A DNA stretch of 63,341 nucleotides, taken from Planctomycetota bacterium (GTDB lineage: Bacteria; Planctomycetota; Uabimicrobiia; Uabimicrobiales; JABWCH01). The stretch is from assembly GCA_017993505.1 (NCBI GenBank), contig JAGOMP010000009.1, positions 1-63,341 on the forward strand. The letters are read 5' to 3'. Positions 27,225 to 35,075 of the stretch are shown here, in pieces; within the stretch, counting starts at the first letter, position 1, and every line of letters starts with the position of its first letter. A program made the translations under genes and the position numbers. The notes beneath the pieces are model-generated. The model was not told where the DNA came from. It worked only from the letters and a program-made list of their open reading frames with translations, and did no database searches.

Positions 27225-27246
27225 GGGCATTAAATAAATTTCGCCT
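27225..27246 (+). promoter_or_regulatory. Hairpin between Shine-Dalgarno and start codon (2)
   Basis: GGAGG at 27220-27224 is followed by a short stem (GGGC 27225-27228 with GCCT 27243-27246, 14-nt loop) and then 8 nt to ATG 27255. The bases after the stem (CGCCTAAATATTTATG) closely match those at 6609-6624 (CGCCTAAAAAATTTATG). The stem is only four pairs, one a G-U, so this is the weakest member of the set. Confidence 0.4.
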
Positions 27247-27254
27247 AAATATTT

Positions 27255-30200
27255 ATGCAAAATGTTCAAGTCTTTTGTCCAAATTGTTCAGAAATTGTGC
27301 AAGCACAATATCCTTACAAAGATGTAAGATGTCCTTATTGCAATCAACTTGTATATTTTTCGCAAGAACAAAAAATGAAACTTCTCTGCGAATGTGGCAA
27401 GAAAATTGTTATTGCACAAAAATATACGAATCGAGAAGCTTCTTGTCCTCGATGTACTCTACCAATGTATATTCCTAAGTTTACAACATCAGATGCTGAT
27501 GTGCCATGGGATCGTATCAAAACACAAAAATATGTGACAAACTCTACGCAACAAGTAGTGCCAGTCCATAAAGACTCGATACTTTTTGATACAAATCCCT
27601 TAGCAAGAATTGCCTCATACGATAATCCAAATTTGCCAGATCCTTTTCAAGAACAAGAAAAATTACTATCTAGTATCCCAGAACCTTCTCCCATTTCCTC
27701 TTTTGACTATCCTAGTCCATCGAATGCATATCCTAGTCCAACCAGTGCATATTCTAGTCCATCGAATGAATATCCTAGTCCATCGCATGCATCTAGTCCA
27801 TCGCATGCATCTAGTCCATCTAGTGCATATTCTAGTCCATCGAATGAATATCCTAGTCCAACCAGTGCATATTCTAGTCCATCGAATGAATATCCTAGTC
27901 CAACCAGTGCATATTCTAGTCCATCGAATGCATATCCTAGTTCAACCAGTGCATATTCTAGTCCATCGAATGAATATCCTAGTCCAACCAGTGCATATTC
28001 TAGTCCATCGAATGAATATCCTAGTACACCCAATACATACTCTAGTGCTTCCAATGTAGCTCCTAGTACACCCAATACATACTCTAGTGCTTCCAATGTA
28101 TCTCCTAGTACTTCCAATGAATATTTAAATGCATCCAATAAACTCCATTTTGATGACGTCGAAGAGAGTGCTACTGTAGCTTTACCTAGAATAAATCCAA
28201 ATCTTAAAGCAAATTTAGGCTCCTTAGATTTTAAAGAGCCAATGAAAGATACTATTAGCACAACTCCAGAAGAAAAAGTAGAAGAGGATTTTCATTTTCA
28301 CAATTTAACTGGATTACATCCTATGCCTTATCGAAATGAATCATTCGAAATTTCTGAGAATACAGAAAAAAGACTATCCTTTGTTGTAAAAGTAGGTCTT
28401 TTTTATATTGCCTTTATTTTGATTGTTTCTATTGTGAACTTAGCATTTTCACCTTTAAGAATGGATCAGATGATGGATATTTTCTCCATTTTCTCTACAA
28501 AGAAAAATCCTCAAAGGCAAGTGGTAATGGATGATCCTTCATTATATTCTGATCCACAGGATACATGGGACGAACCTATAGACACAGTGGAAGAACAAAA
28601 AAAATATACTAATGATTCCGCAGGAAAAGAATTAAAAGTTCTGGCAGACCAGGCAAAGCATCAAAAAAATTATTTGGAAGCTTTAGAAAAATATAAAGAA
28701 GCCTCTCTATATAGAGTTGTGCGATTATCAAATCAACTTTTATCAGAAATCATGTTTAGCAATGCGTATATCTATCATGCAATAGGAGATAAAGAACATG
28801 CTCATAATGCTATACAAGAACTTTTAAAAACAAATCGACAATATACTCCTGTTTATATATTATGGGGTGATATGTATGCTGAAGAAGAAGATTTTGAAAA
28901 AGCATTGGAATTGTATCAAACAGCACAGGAAAGTTTAGTAAATTTTAGATATCCTCGCGAAGAAAACATACCTTTACATGGTGAATTTTTATCTCTTTAT
29001 GATAAAAGTATCTATCAATGGTGCAGTGACGAGGAAATTACAAAAAAAATACAAGCATTACAACAAACAAATCAAGATTCTAAAGAACAAAAACTAGAAG
29101 AACTTCGTATAAAACAACAGCAAGAATTGATACAAAAATTTTCTGACAAATGGGCTCCCTTCTGGTCAAAAGAATATGAACAAGTTAAAACAGAGGTGTT
29201 AAACAGATTATCTTGGATAGATAATGAAAACAAGAAATTCGAACTTTTTGAAATGTATCCAAGGACAGGCGATGTATACAAAAATATGAAAACAGAATAT
29301 GAAAAAGAAATTGAATTTGGCGAAGAACAAAAAATAATCTATGAACACTTGCTAGAAAATTTAGATATAGACCAGGAAACACATGAAAAAAATTTTACAG
29401 GGGTATCCCTTGCTATAAAGAAAAGTCTATATGAAATAGAAATCTTTAAAGAGTATATAATAGAGAGTCCAGAATATAAAATGTTACAAAACCTTAATGA
29501 AGATCCTAAAAAATATGAAGCATATTGGTTTTGGTTAGTGTACCCAAATAAAAATATACAAAAAAAATTAAAAGATATATGGAATTTTCCTACCAATAAA
29601 AAAAGTTTTGAACAACAAGAAAAAACTATTCGAAGAACTTTAAGAGAGATCCAAAGAAAACAAGAAAAAACATTGTATGAAAAAATGTCTTCTCATATTT
29701 TAGCATATTGGTTTCATCGAAATTTTCGTCCCCAAGAAACAGAAATCATTACACAACATAAAATTCAACTATATGATGGAAGAACTATTCAAGGGATTAT
29801 CAATAAAGAAACAGCAGATACTATCTATTTTTCCTTTATCATAGATGGAAAAATTGTAGGTGGCACAGATATTCTCAAAAGTAACATTAAATCTAAAACT
29901 GTTGAAAAAGTTCGCTCACCTATGGTAGAACAACAGAAAAAAACATTTGAAAAAATAATGGATCATATCCAAGAAAAAGAATTTTTTCAAGCAAAAAATC
30001 TCTATAAAACATGGAAAGGAAAATGTTCTATTCCTGGTTCTCAACAAAGAGATATAGTATGGAAAAAAGATCCTATCCTTCTTCTATATACTATTCCTAA
30101 TATAAAAAATCCTTGGAATCCTATTTTGCATTCTTTAAGAGAATGTCCCGAATGCCTTGGTGCTGGTACCATCCCTTGTACAGAATGTAGAAATACTCAT

Positions 30201-30422
30201 ACTTTTTCTTGTGAAGAATGCAATGGAACTGGAAAAGTAGTAAAAGATAATCAAAAGATTGATTGTCCAGAATGCAATGGAATAGGAAGCTTCTCAGAAT
30301 GCCCTACATGTAAAGGGACTAAAAAGGTTCCATGTGATGAATGCGACCAAACAGGAGGTAATTTGAAAAGCCAATATACAAAAACAGCCTTTGAACTCTT
30401 ACCACCAGAAGAAAATATATAA
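27255..30422 (+). CDS. Zinc-ribbon, TPR and DnaJ-type zinc-finger membrane protein
   Basis: A 1055-aa mosaic. Residues 1-75 hold two zinc ribbons (Cys 8/11/26/29 and 45/47/64/67). Residues about 150-290 are a Ser/Pro/Tyr/Asn-rich low-complexity run coded by a 21-bp minisatellite. One transmembrane helix lies at about 378-398 (GLFYIAFILIVSIVNLAF). TPR-like repeats cover about 450-570 and a Lys/Glu-rich helical region about 600-850. The C-terminus (about 960-1035) carries a DnaJ-like CxxCxGxG cluster (CPECLGAG, CEECNGTG, CPECNGIG, CPTCKGT). The zinc ribbons are probably cytoplasmic. A scaffold or chaperone-like role is possible; no enzyme motif is seen. ATG 27255 has no nearby Shine-Dalgarno except through the hairpin leader. 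Three zinc-ribbon membrane genes follow. Confidence 0.78.
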   Translation: MQNVQVFCPNCSEIVQAQYPYKDVRCPYCNQLVYFSQEQKMKLLCECGKKIVIAQKYTNREASCPRCTLPMYIPKFTTSDADVPWDRIKTQKYVTNSTQQVVPVHKDSILFDTNPLARIASYDNPNLPDPFQEQEKLLSSIPEPSPISSFDYPSPSNAYPSPTSAYSSPSNEYPSPSHASSPSHASSPSSAYSSPSNEYPSPTSAYSSPSNEYPSPTSAYSSPSNAYPSSTSAYSSPSNEYPSPTSAYSSPSNEYPSTPNTYSSASNVAPSTPNTYSSASNVSPSTSNEYLNASNKLHFDDVEESATVALPRINPNLKANLGSLDFKEPMKDTISTTPEEKVEEDFHFHNLTGLHPMPYRNESFEISENTEKRLSFVVKVGLFYIAFILIVSIVNLAFSPLRMDQMMDIFSIFSTKKNPQRQVVMDDPSLYSDPQDTWDEPIDTVEEQKKYTNDSAGKELKVLADQAKHQKNYLEALEKYKEASLYRVVRLSNQLLSEIMFSNAYIYHAIGDKEHAHNAIQELLKTNRQYTPVYILWGDMYAEEEDFEKALELYQTAQESLVNFRYPREENIPLHGEFLSLYDKSIYQWCSDEEITKKIQALQQTNQDSKEQKLEELRIKQQQELIQKFSDKWAPFWSKEYEQVKTEVLNRLSWIDNENKKFELFEMYPRTGDVYKNMKTEYEKEIEFGEEQKIIYEHLLENLDIDQETHEKNFTGVSLAIKKSLYEIEIFKEYIIESPEYKMLQNLNEDPKKYEAYWFWLVYPNKNIQKKLKDIWNFPTNKKSFEQQEKTIRRTLREIQRKQEKTLYEKMSSHILAYWFHRNFRPQETEIITQHKIQLYDGRTIQGIINKETADTIYFSFIIDGKIVGGTDILKSNIKSKTVEKVRSPMVEQQKKTFEKIMDHIQEKEFFQAKNLYKTWKGKCSIPGSQQRDIVWKKDPILLLYTIPNIKNPWNPILHSLRECPECLGAGTIPCTECRNTHTFSCEECNGTGKVVKDNQKIDCPECNGIGSFSECPTCKGTKKVPCDECDQTGGNLKSQYTKTAFELLPPEENI
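27710..28125 (+). repeat. 21-bp coding minisatellite
   Basis: About twenty copies of a 21-bp unit (core CCTAGTCCATCGAATGCATA), often paired into a 42-bp higher-order unit, encode the heptapeptide SPSNEYP/SPTSAYS. Because 21 is a multiple of three, all frames stay open, which explains long open frames on both strands here. Units at the 3' end are more diverged (AGTACACCCAATACATACTC). Copy number is likely variable between strains. Confidence 0.9.
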
Positions 30423-30433
30423 AGGAGGAAAAA

Positions 30434-31606
30434 ATGAAACAAATTTGGGTGCAATGTCCTGCATGCCAAACACATTTTCTCGTGTCTACAAAACACCAAG
30501 GCGAACGCATTCATTGTGAACAATGTTTTACAAATATTTCAATTCCAAGTACACAACCAAAATTTAATAAGTTTAATACTAAACTTGTCAATAAAAATAG
30601 ACAGTTGCAAGATGAATTTTTTAATGAATGTCCTTTTTGCCAAAATATCTATAAATTGCCTCAAACTATGGCACAAGAAGGTGTTTTATGTTTTTCTTGC
30701 AATAATATTTTTATTGCTTCTAGCGACAAAGAAGACCCTTGCGTAACAGATTATCACACATACGCTCAGTCGTATAATACTCGCCATACTCAAGATCTTG
30801 CAGGCTATCTTAAAAGAAATAAAAAAAATAACCAATTGCAAGGCAATGTGATTGCCAACACTTGGACATTATTTAAAATAGCAAAGCAATCTATGGAAGG
30901 AAATTGGATGACATATCTTATTCATATGTCATTAGCATCTTCAACAATATCAGGAATTTCTTATATCATAAAAGCTATAATGAGGATAGCACCTATAACA
31001 TTCGTTATTGGTGCTATATCATTGATATTGATAAACTTATTTATATCGAATGGTATACGATTTTATTGTCATAATCTTTATTACTCAAATAGTTGCGTAT
31101 TTTCTAAATTCTTTGCACCATACAGTCAATTTACAAGATTTCTTACTTGGAATATTTTAGTTGGAGGTTTTTTGATTAGTTGGGGACTATTCTTATCTAT
31201 ACCACCTTATTTTATTTACTATTTGAATTCTAAGAATTTCAGTATTTTTTTAGTAATAAGTTTAGTTGTTTGTATACTATGTTCTTGTATTATTTTTAGC
31301 ATGATATTTATTAAATATACTCAATCTATTTTTTGTTTGATAGAGGATAATAATATTTCGCCTTGGCAAGCCATGAAAAAAAATTCCGAAATAATATCAG
31401 GGAATTATAAATATCTCCTTGCTATTCCAATGTTCTATTTTTTTATTTTTTTGATTTTATTCTTAATCTTTATAGGAATAGGTAGGATATCTTTTTTTCT
31501 AGCACTGTTAGCTATGTTAATATGGGTTATTGTATTCCTAAGGACATTAATGGTTTATCCTATTGTATTCGTTTCTTTATATGATGTATTAAAAAAAGAG
31601 GAATAA
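30434..31606 (+). CDS. Zinc-ribbon polytopic membrane protein, copy 1
   Basis: A 390-aa protein. Residues 1-100 hold two zinc-ribbon-like pairs (CPACQTHF..CEQC and CPFCQNIY..CFSC). After a linker, residues about 150-385 contain about six transmembrane segments (ending FLRTLMVYPIVFVSLYDVL). The architecture resembles zinc-ribbon proteins fused to DUF-type integral-membrane domains of unknown function. AAAGGAGG is 5 nt before the ATG. Two tandem paralogues follow. The first 450 bp are nearly identical to copy 2 while the membrane part is not. Confidence 0.78.
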   Translation: MKQIWVQCPACQTHFLVSTKHQGERIHCEQCFTNISIPSTQPKFNKFNTKLVNKNRQLQDEFFNECPFCQNIYKLPQTMAQEGVLCFSCNNIFIASSDKEDPCVTDYHTYAQSYNTRHTQDLAGYLKRNKKNNQLQGNVIANTWTLFKIAKQSMEGNWMTYLIHMSLASSTISGISYIIKAIMRIAPITFVIGAISLILINLFISNGIRFYCHNLYYSNSCVFSKFFAPYSQFTRFLTWNILVGGFLISWGLFLSIPPYFIYYLNSKNFSIFLVISLVVCILCSCIIFSMIFIKYTQSIFCLIEDNNISPWQAMKKNSEIISGNYKYLLAIPMFYFFIFLILFLIFIGIGRISFFLALLAMLIWVIVFLRTLMVYPIVFVSLYDVLKKEE

Positions 31607-31649
31607 AATACTTTTTTCGTAGTATAAAAGGAATCTAAAGGAGAAAAAA

Positions 31650-32816
31650 ATGAAAAAAATTTGGGTGCAATGTCCCGCATGCCAAACACATTTTCTTGTG
31701 TCTACAAAACACCAAGGCGAACGAATTCATTGTGAACAATGTTTTACAAATATTTCAATTCCAAGTACACAACCAAAATTTAATAAGTTTAATACTAAAC
31801 TTGTCAATAAAAATAGACAGTTAAAAGATGAATTTTTTAATGAATGTCCTTTTTGCCAAAATATCTATAAATTACCTCAATCTATGGCACAAGAAGGTGT
31901 TTTATGCTTTTCTTGCAATAATATTTTTATTGCTTCCAGTGATAAAGAAGACCCTTGTGTAACAGATTATCACACGTATGCTCAGTCGTATAGCAATCGA
32001 CAAACTCAAGATCTCGCAGGCTATCTTAAAAGAAATAAAAAAAATAATCAATTACAAGGTAATGTGATGACCAACACTTGGACATTAGTGAAAATCGCAT
32101 TGCAATCTATGAAAGGGAATTGGGTAGTATATTCTTTTCATATGATTGGATGGGGAGTAATAACAGGAGTAATTTCTGGTATCATAGAAGGTATAAGTAT
32201 GGGGCCACTTATACTCGCTGTTATTGGTGGTATTATGAGTATATTATTGAACGCATTTATGTCGAGTGGTATGAACTCTTACTGTTATACTATTTATCAC
32301 TCAAATCGTTGTGTATTTTCTCAATTTTTTACTCCTCTTACACAATTTACGCGATTTTTGACTTGGAATATTTTGTTTGGATTTTTTTTATTTTGTTGGG
32401 GAGTATTCTTATTTTTACCACCTTATCTTATTTTTTGGTTGAATTCTAGAAATTTCAGTATTTTTTTAATAATAAGTTTAGTTGTTTGTATAGTATGTTC
32501 TATTGCTATTTTTGGCATGATATTCATCAAATATACTCTATCTATTTTTTATTTGATGGAGGATAAAAATATTTCACCTTGGCAAGCCATGAAAAAAATT
32601 TCCAAAATAATTCCAGGTAATTATAAATATCTTCTTTCTATTCCAATGTTCTATTTTGCTTTGATTTTGCTTTTAGCCATATTCTATTTTCTAGGAATTC
32701 TAGTTAATGTTCTAGCACTGTTAATTTTTTTAATAATGTTGTTGGGAATGATAAAGTTTTTTATTGTTTATCCTATTGTATTGGTTGCCCTATTCGATGT
32801 ATTAAAAGAAAATTAA
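31650..32816 (+). CDS. Zinc-ribbon polytopic membrane protein, copy 2
   Basis: A 388-aa paralogue of the preceding gene with the same double zinc ribbon and about six membrane segments. Its cytoplasmic N-terminal 130 residues differ from copy 1 at only a few positions, but the membrane domain has diverged strongly (GWGVITGVISGIIEGISMGP in place of LASSTISGISYIIKAIMRIA). That pattern points to recent gene conversion or strong constraint limited to the zinc-ribbon half. AAAGGAG precedes the ATG. Confidence 0.78.
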   Translation: MKKIWVQCPACQTHFLVSTKHQGERIHCEQCFTNISIPSTQPKFNKFNTKLVNKNRQLKDEFFNECPFCQNIYKLPQSMAQEGVLCFSCNNIFIASSDKEDPCVTDYHTYAQSYSNRQTQDLAGYLKRNKKNNQLQGNVMTNTWTLVKIALQSMKGNWVVYSFHMIGWGVITGVISGIIEGISMGPLILAVIGGIMSILLNAFMSSGMNSYCYTIYHSNRCVFSQFFTPLTQFTRFLTWNILFGFFLFCWGVFLFLPPYLIFWLNSRNFSIFLIISLVVCIVCSIAIFGMIFIKYTLSIFYLMEDKNISPWQAMKKISKIIPGNYKYLLSIPMFYFALILLLAIFYFLGILVNVLALLIFLIMLLGMIKFFIVYPIVLVALFDVLKEN

Positions 32817-33070
32817 TATAGGTTTTCTGTATTAGCAAATATTCTCTATTATTAGCAAATAGGCTAGATTTTCTGTATTAGATAAATATTGGCTATATTA
32901 GAAAAATAATGTAATGGGTTACCAACTGCTTGGTTTGTAGGAACGGAAAATATTGTAAGGTCAATGAATTATAGTCTACAATACTTGCAAATAAGAGTGA
33001 ATTAGAACTAATATATAAAAACAGTCTTTGAAGTCTCTCTACTATAAGAAAAAATATAAAGGAGAAAGTA
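32817..33070 (+). other. Gap with a footprint of the duplicated upstream gene end
   Basis: This 254-bp gap between copies 2 and 3 holds repeated TTCTGTATTAG(C/A)(A/T)AAATATT segments (32823-32895). At 33010-33066 it contains a stretch that matches the 3' end of the 1055-aa gene plus the leader of copy 1 (AACAGTCTTTGAA..CTACTATAAGAAAAAATATAAAGGAG against AACAGCCTTTGAA.. at 30381-30425). The duplication that made copy 3 therefore started inside the end of the 1055-aa gene. Confidence 0.65.
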
Positions 33071-34246
33071 ATGAAACAAATTTGGGGGAAATGTCCTTCA
33101 TGCCAAACACATTTTGTTGTGTCTACAAGACAGCAAGGTTCACGCATTGCTTGTCAACAATGTTTTACTAATATTTCCATCCCTAACGATCAACCAGTAT
33201 ACAATACGTTTAATCCTACACTTGCTGAACAAAGCAAAACATTAAAAAATGAATTTTTGAATGAATGTCCTTTTTGCCACAATATCTGTAAATTGCCTCA
33301 ATCCATAGCACAAGAAGGCGTTTTATGTTCTCATTGCAATAATATTTTCATTGCTACCAACGACAAAGAAGAGCCTTGTGTAACAGATTATCGTGCACGT
33401 GCGGAGGCGTATAGCAAATACCAAGGTCATTCTCCCAAGAACGCAGGCTTTTTCAAAAAAAATAAAGAAAATAACCAATTACAAGGCAATGTGATTGCTA
33501 ATACATGGACATTGTTTACAATAGTAAAGCAATCTATGAAAGGAAATTGGCTAATATATTTTGTTCATATGTTTTTTTTGTTCGCAATCATGGTAGGAAG
33601 TTCTTATATTATACAAAAAATAAGTATGGTATCTCCTATAACATTAATCATTGGTTCTATATTATTGCTATTGCTACAATTATTTATAATGAATGGAGTA
33701 TACTCTTATTGTTATACTATTTATTATTCAAATTGTTGTGTATTTTCTCAATTATTTGTTCCGTTTACACAATTTAGAAGATTTCTTACTTGGAATATTT
33801 TATATATAGTTTTATTATGTATGTGGACATTCTTTTTATTTATTCCATCTGGCCTTATTTTTTGGTTGAAGTCTGCGAATCCTAGTATTTTTTTAACGAT
33901 AAGTTTCATTATTTGTACATTATTAGCTACTGTTATTGATAACATGGTATACATCAAATATACTATCTCTATTTTTTCTTTGATGGAAGATAATAATATT
34001 TCACCTTGGCAAGCCATGAAAAAAACTTCCAAAATACTATCTGGAAATTATAAATATACCATTTCTATCCCCATATTCTATTTTGTTATTGTTTTGAGTT
34101 TCTATTTATTTTCTATGTTCATAGGAATGATATTTTCTTTTCTAACAATATTTTTATTTATAATATTTCTTTTAGTGTTACTCATGTTATTTATTATTTA
34201 CCCTATTGTATTGGTTGCCTTCTTCGATGTATTAAAAGAGAATTAA
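33071..34246 (+). CDS. Zinc-ribbon polytopic membrane protein, copy 3
   Basis: A 391-aa paralogue of copies 1 and 2 with the double zinc ribbon (CPSCQTHF..CQQC; CPFCHNIC..CSHC) and about six transmembrane segments ending LFIIYPIVLVAFFDVL. It is the most divergent copy in the soluble half. Its leader carries the remnant of the upstream gene end. AAAGGAG lies 6 nt before the ATG. The conserved SPWQAMKK motif in a loop near residue 310 is shared by all three and may mark a functional site. Confidence 0.78.
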   Translation: MKQIWGKCPSCQTHFVVSTRQQGSRIACQQCFTNISIPNDQPVYNTFNPTLAEQSKTLKNEFLNECPFCHNICKLPQSIAQEGVLCSHCNNIFIATNDKEEPCVTDYRARAEAYSKYQGHSPKNAGFFKKNKENNQLQGNVIANTWTLFTIVKQSMKGNWLIYFVHMFFLFAIMVGSSYIIQKISMVSPITLIIGSILLLLLQLFIMNGVYSYCYTIYYSNCCVFSQLFVPFTQFRRFLTWNILYIVLLCMWTFFLFIPSGLIFWLKSANPSIFLTISFIICTLLATVIDNMVYIKYTISIFSLMEDNNISPWQAMKKTSKILSGNYKYTISIPIFYFVIVLSFYLFSMFIGMIFSFLTIFLFIIFLLVLLMLFIIYPIVLVAFFDVLKEN

Positions 34247-34376
34247 TATACTTTTTCTATGTTAGAAAAATAATATAGGTTTTTTTTGTATTAATACTAT
34301 TTGTATTAATACTATAATAGGAGTCTTTAAAACTGTAAACATCGCAAGATCATTCTTAAAATTCCTATTAATAAAT

Positions 34377-34430
34377 AAATGCAAACATTGCAAAATCAAT
34401 TATTCATATGATATTTGTTTGCATTTTTTT
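34377..34430 (+). terminator. Terminator-like hairpin after the zinc-ribbon membrane genes
   Basis: AAATGCAAACA (34377-34387) pairs with TGTTTGCATTT (34416-34426) across a 28-nt loop, followed by TTTT. The loop is long for an intrinsic terminator, so confidence is moderate. Confidence 0.45.
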
Positions 34431-34537
34431 GAAACATCTATTTGTTTAATTTTTTCTGCAAATATATGCATTTTAACTTTTCCTTTGTTTTGTTTTCAAC
34501 ACAAAGAATATGTATAACTTTAAGGAGTTAAAACATC

Positions 34538-34939
34538 ATGAAAAAAATGTATGTGGAAACAAGTAAATGTATTGCTTGCAATACATGTCAATTAGCATGT
34601 GCCTTTTCACAGTATGCAAAAGGACATACTAACACTAAACCAAGAATCACACCTCATAGAACATCAGAAAATCATGGTATTCCTGTTGTTTGTTTGCAAT
34701 GTGAAGATCCAGCATGTGTAAAAGTTTGTCCTACAAAAGCACTTCACAAAAATGAAGAATTGGGAATCATTGACATTGACCAAGAAAAATGCATTCACTG
34801 CAACCAATGCATTGTTGCTTGTCCTTTTGGCAACATCACAAAAGATCAAGTAGAAAATAGAATTGCAAAATGCGATTTATGCAATGGAAATCCGACATGT
34901 GCAATGTTCTGCCCAACAGGAGCCCTCAGAGTTTGTTAA
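34538..34939 (+). CDS. Four-cluster 4Fe-4S ferredoxin-type electron carrier
   Basis: A 133-aa protein with sixteen cysteines in four 4Fe-4S sets: 11/14/17/21, 52/55/60/64, 85/88/91/95 and 112/115/121/125 (CxxCxxCxxxC and variants). This is the pattern of the small electron-transfer subunits of DMSO-reductase-like, hydrogenase/formate and aldehyde:ferredoxin oxidoreductase systems. No catalytic partner lies nearby, so it may serve an enzyme coded elsewhere. No Tat or Sec signal is present, so it is cytoplasmic. AAGGAG lies 10 nt before the ATG and a very strong terminator follows, indicating a single-gene transcript. Confidence 0.9.
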   Translation: MKKMYVETSKCIACNTCQLACAFSQYAKGHTNTKPRITPHRTSENHGIPVVCLQCEDPACVKVCPTKALHKNEELGIIDIDQEKCIHCNQCIVACPFGNITKDQVENRIAKCDLCNGNPTCAMFCPTGALRVC

Positions 34940-34961
34940 CATGAGTTTCACTCCTTCATAA

Positions 34962-35006
34962 AAAAGTTGTATTTGCAGATGTTTTGCAAATACAACTTTT
35001 TTTTTT
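34962..35006 (+). terminator. Strong intrinsic terminator after the ferredoxin gene
   Basis: A perfect 16-bp stem (AAAAGTTGTATTTGCA, 34962-34977, with 34985-35000) and 7-nt loop, followed by a run of T. Confidence 0.93.
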
Positions 35007-35075
35007 ATTGTATTTTTTTTCTTAGAAAGTTATATTAAAAAAAGTATAAAAATATATTATTTTTGGGAGCATTCC

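Noticed and set aside
27610..28261. Long open frames on both strands over the 1055-aa gene (VHRMNILVQP- and GLEYALVGLG-type repeats)
   Set aside because: The 21-bp repeat keeps every frame open; only the + frame continues into zinc ribbons, TPRs and a DnaJ-type finger.
34490..34518. TTGTTT-17-TATAAC promoter before the ferredoxin gene
   Set aside because: Its transcript would start inside the ribosome binding site (34522-34527), leaving almost no leader.
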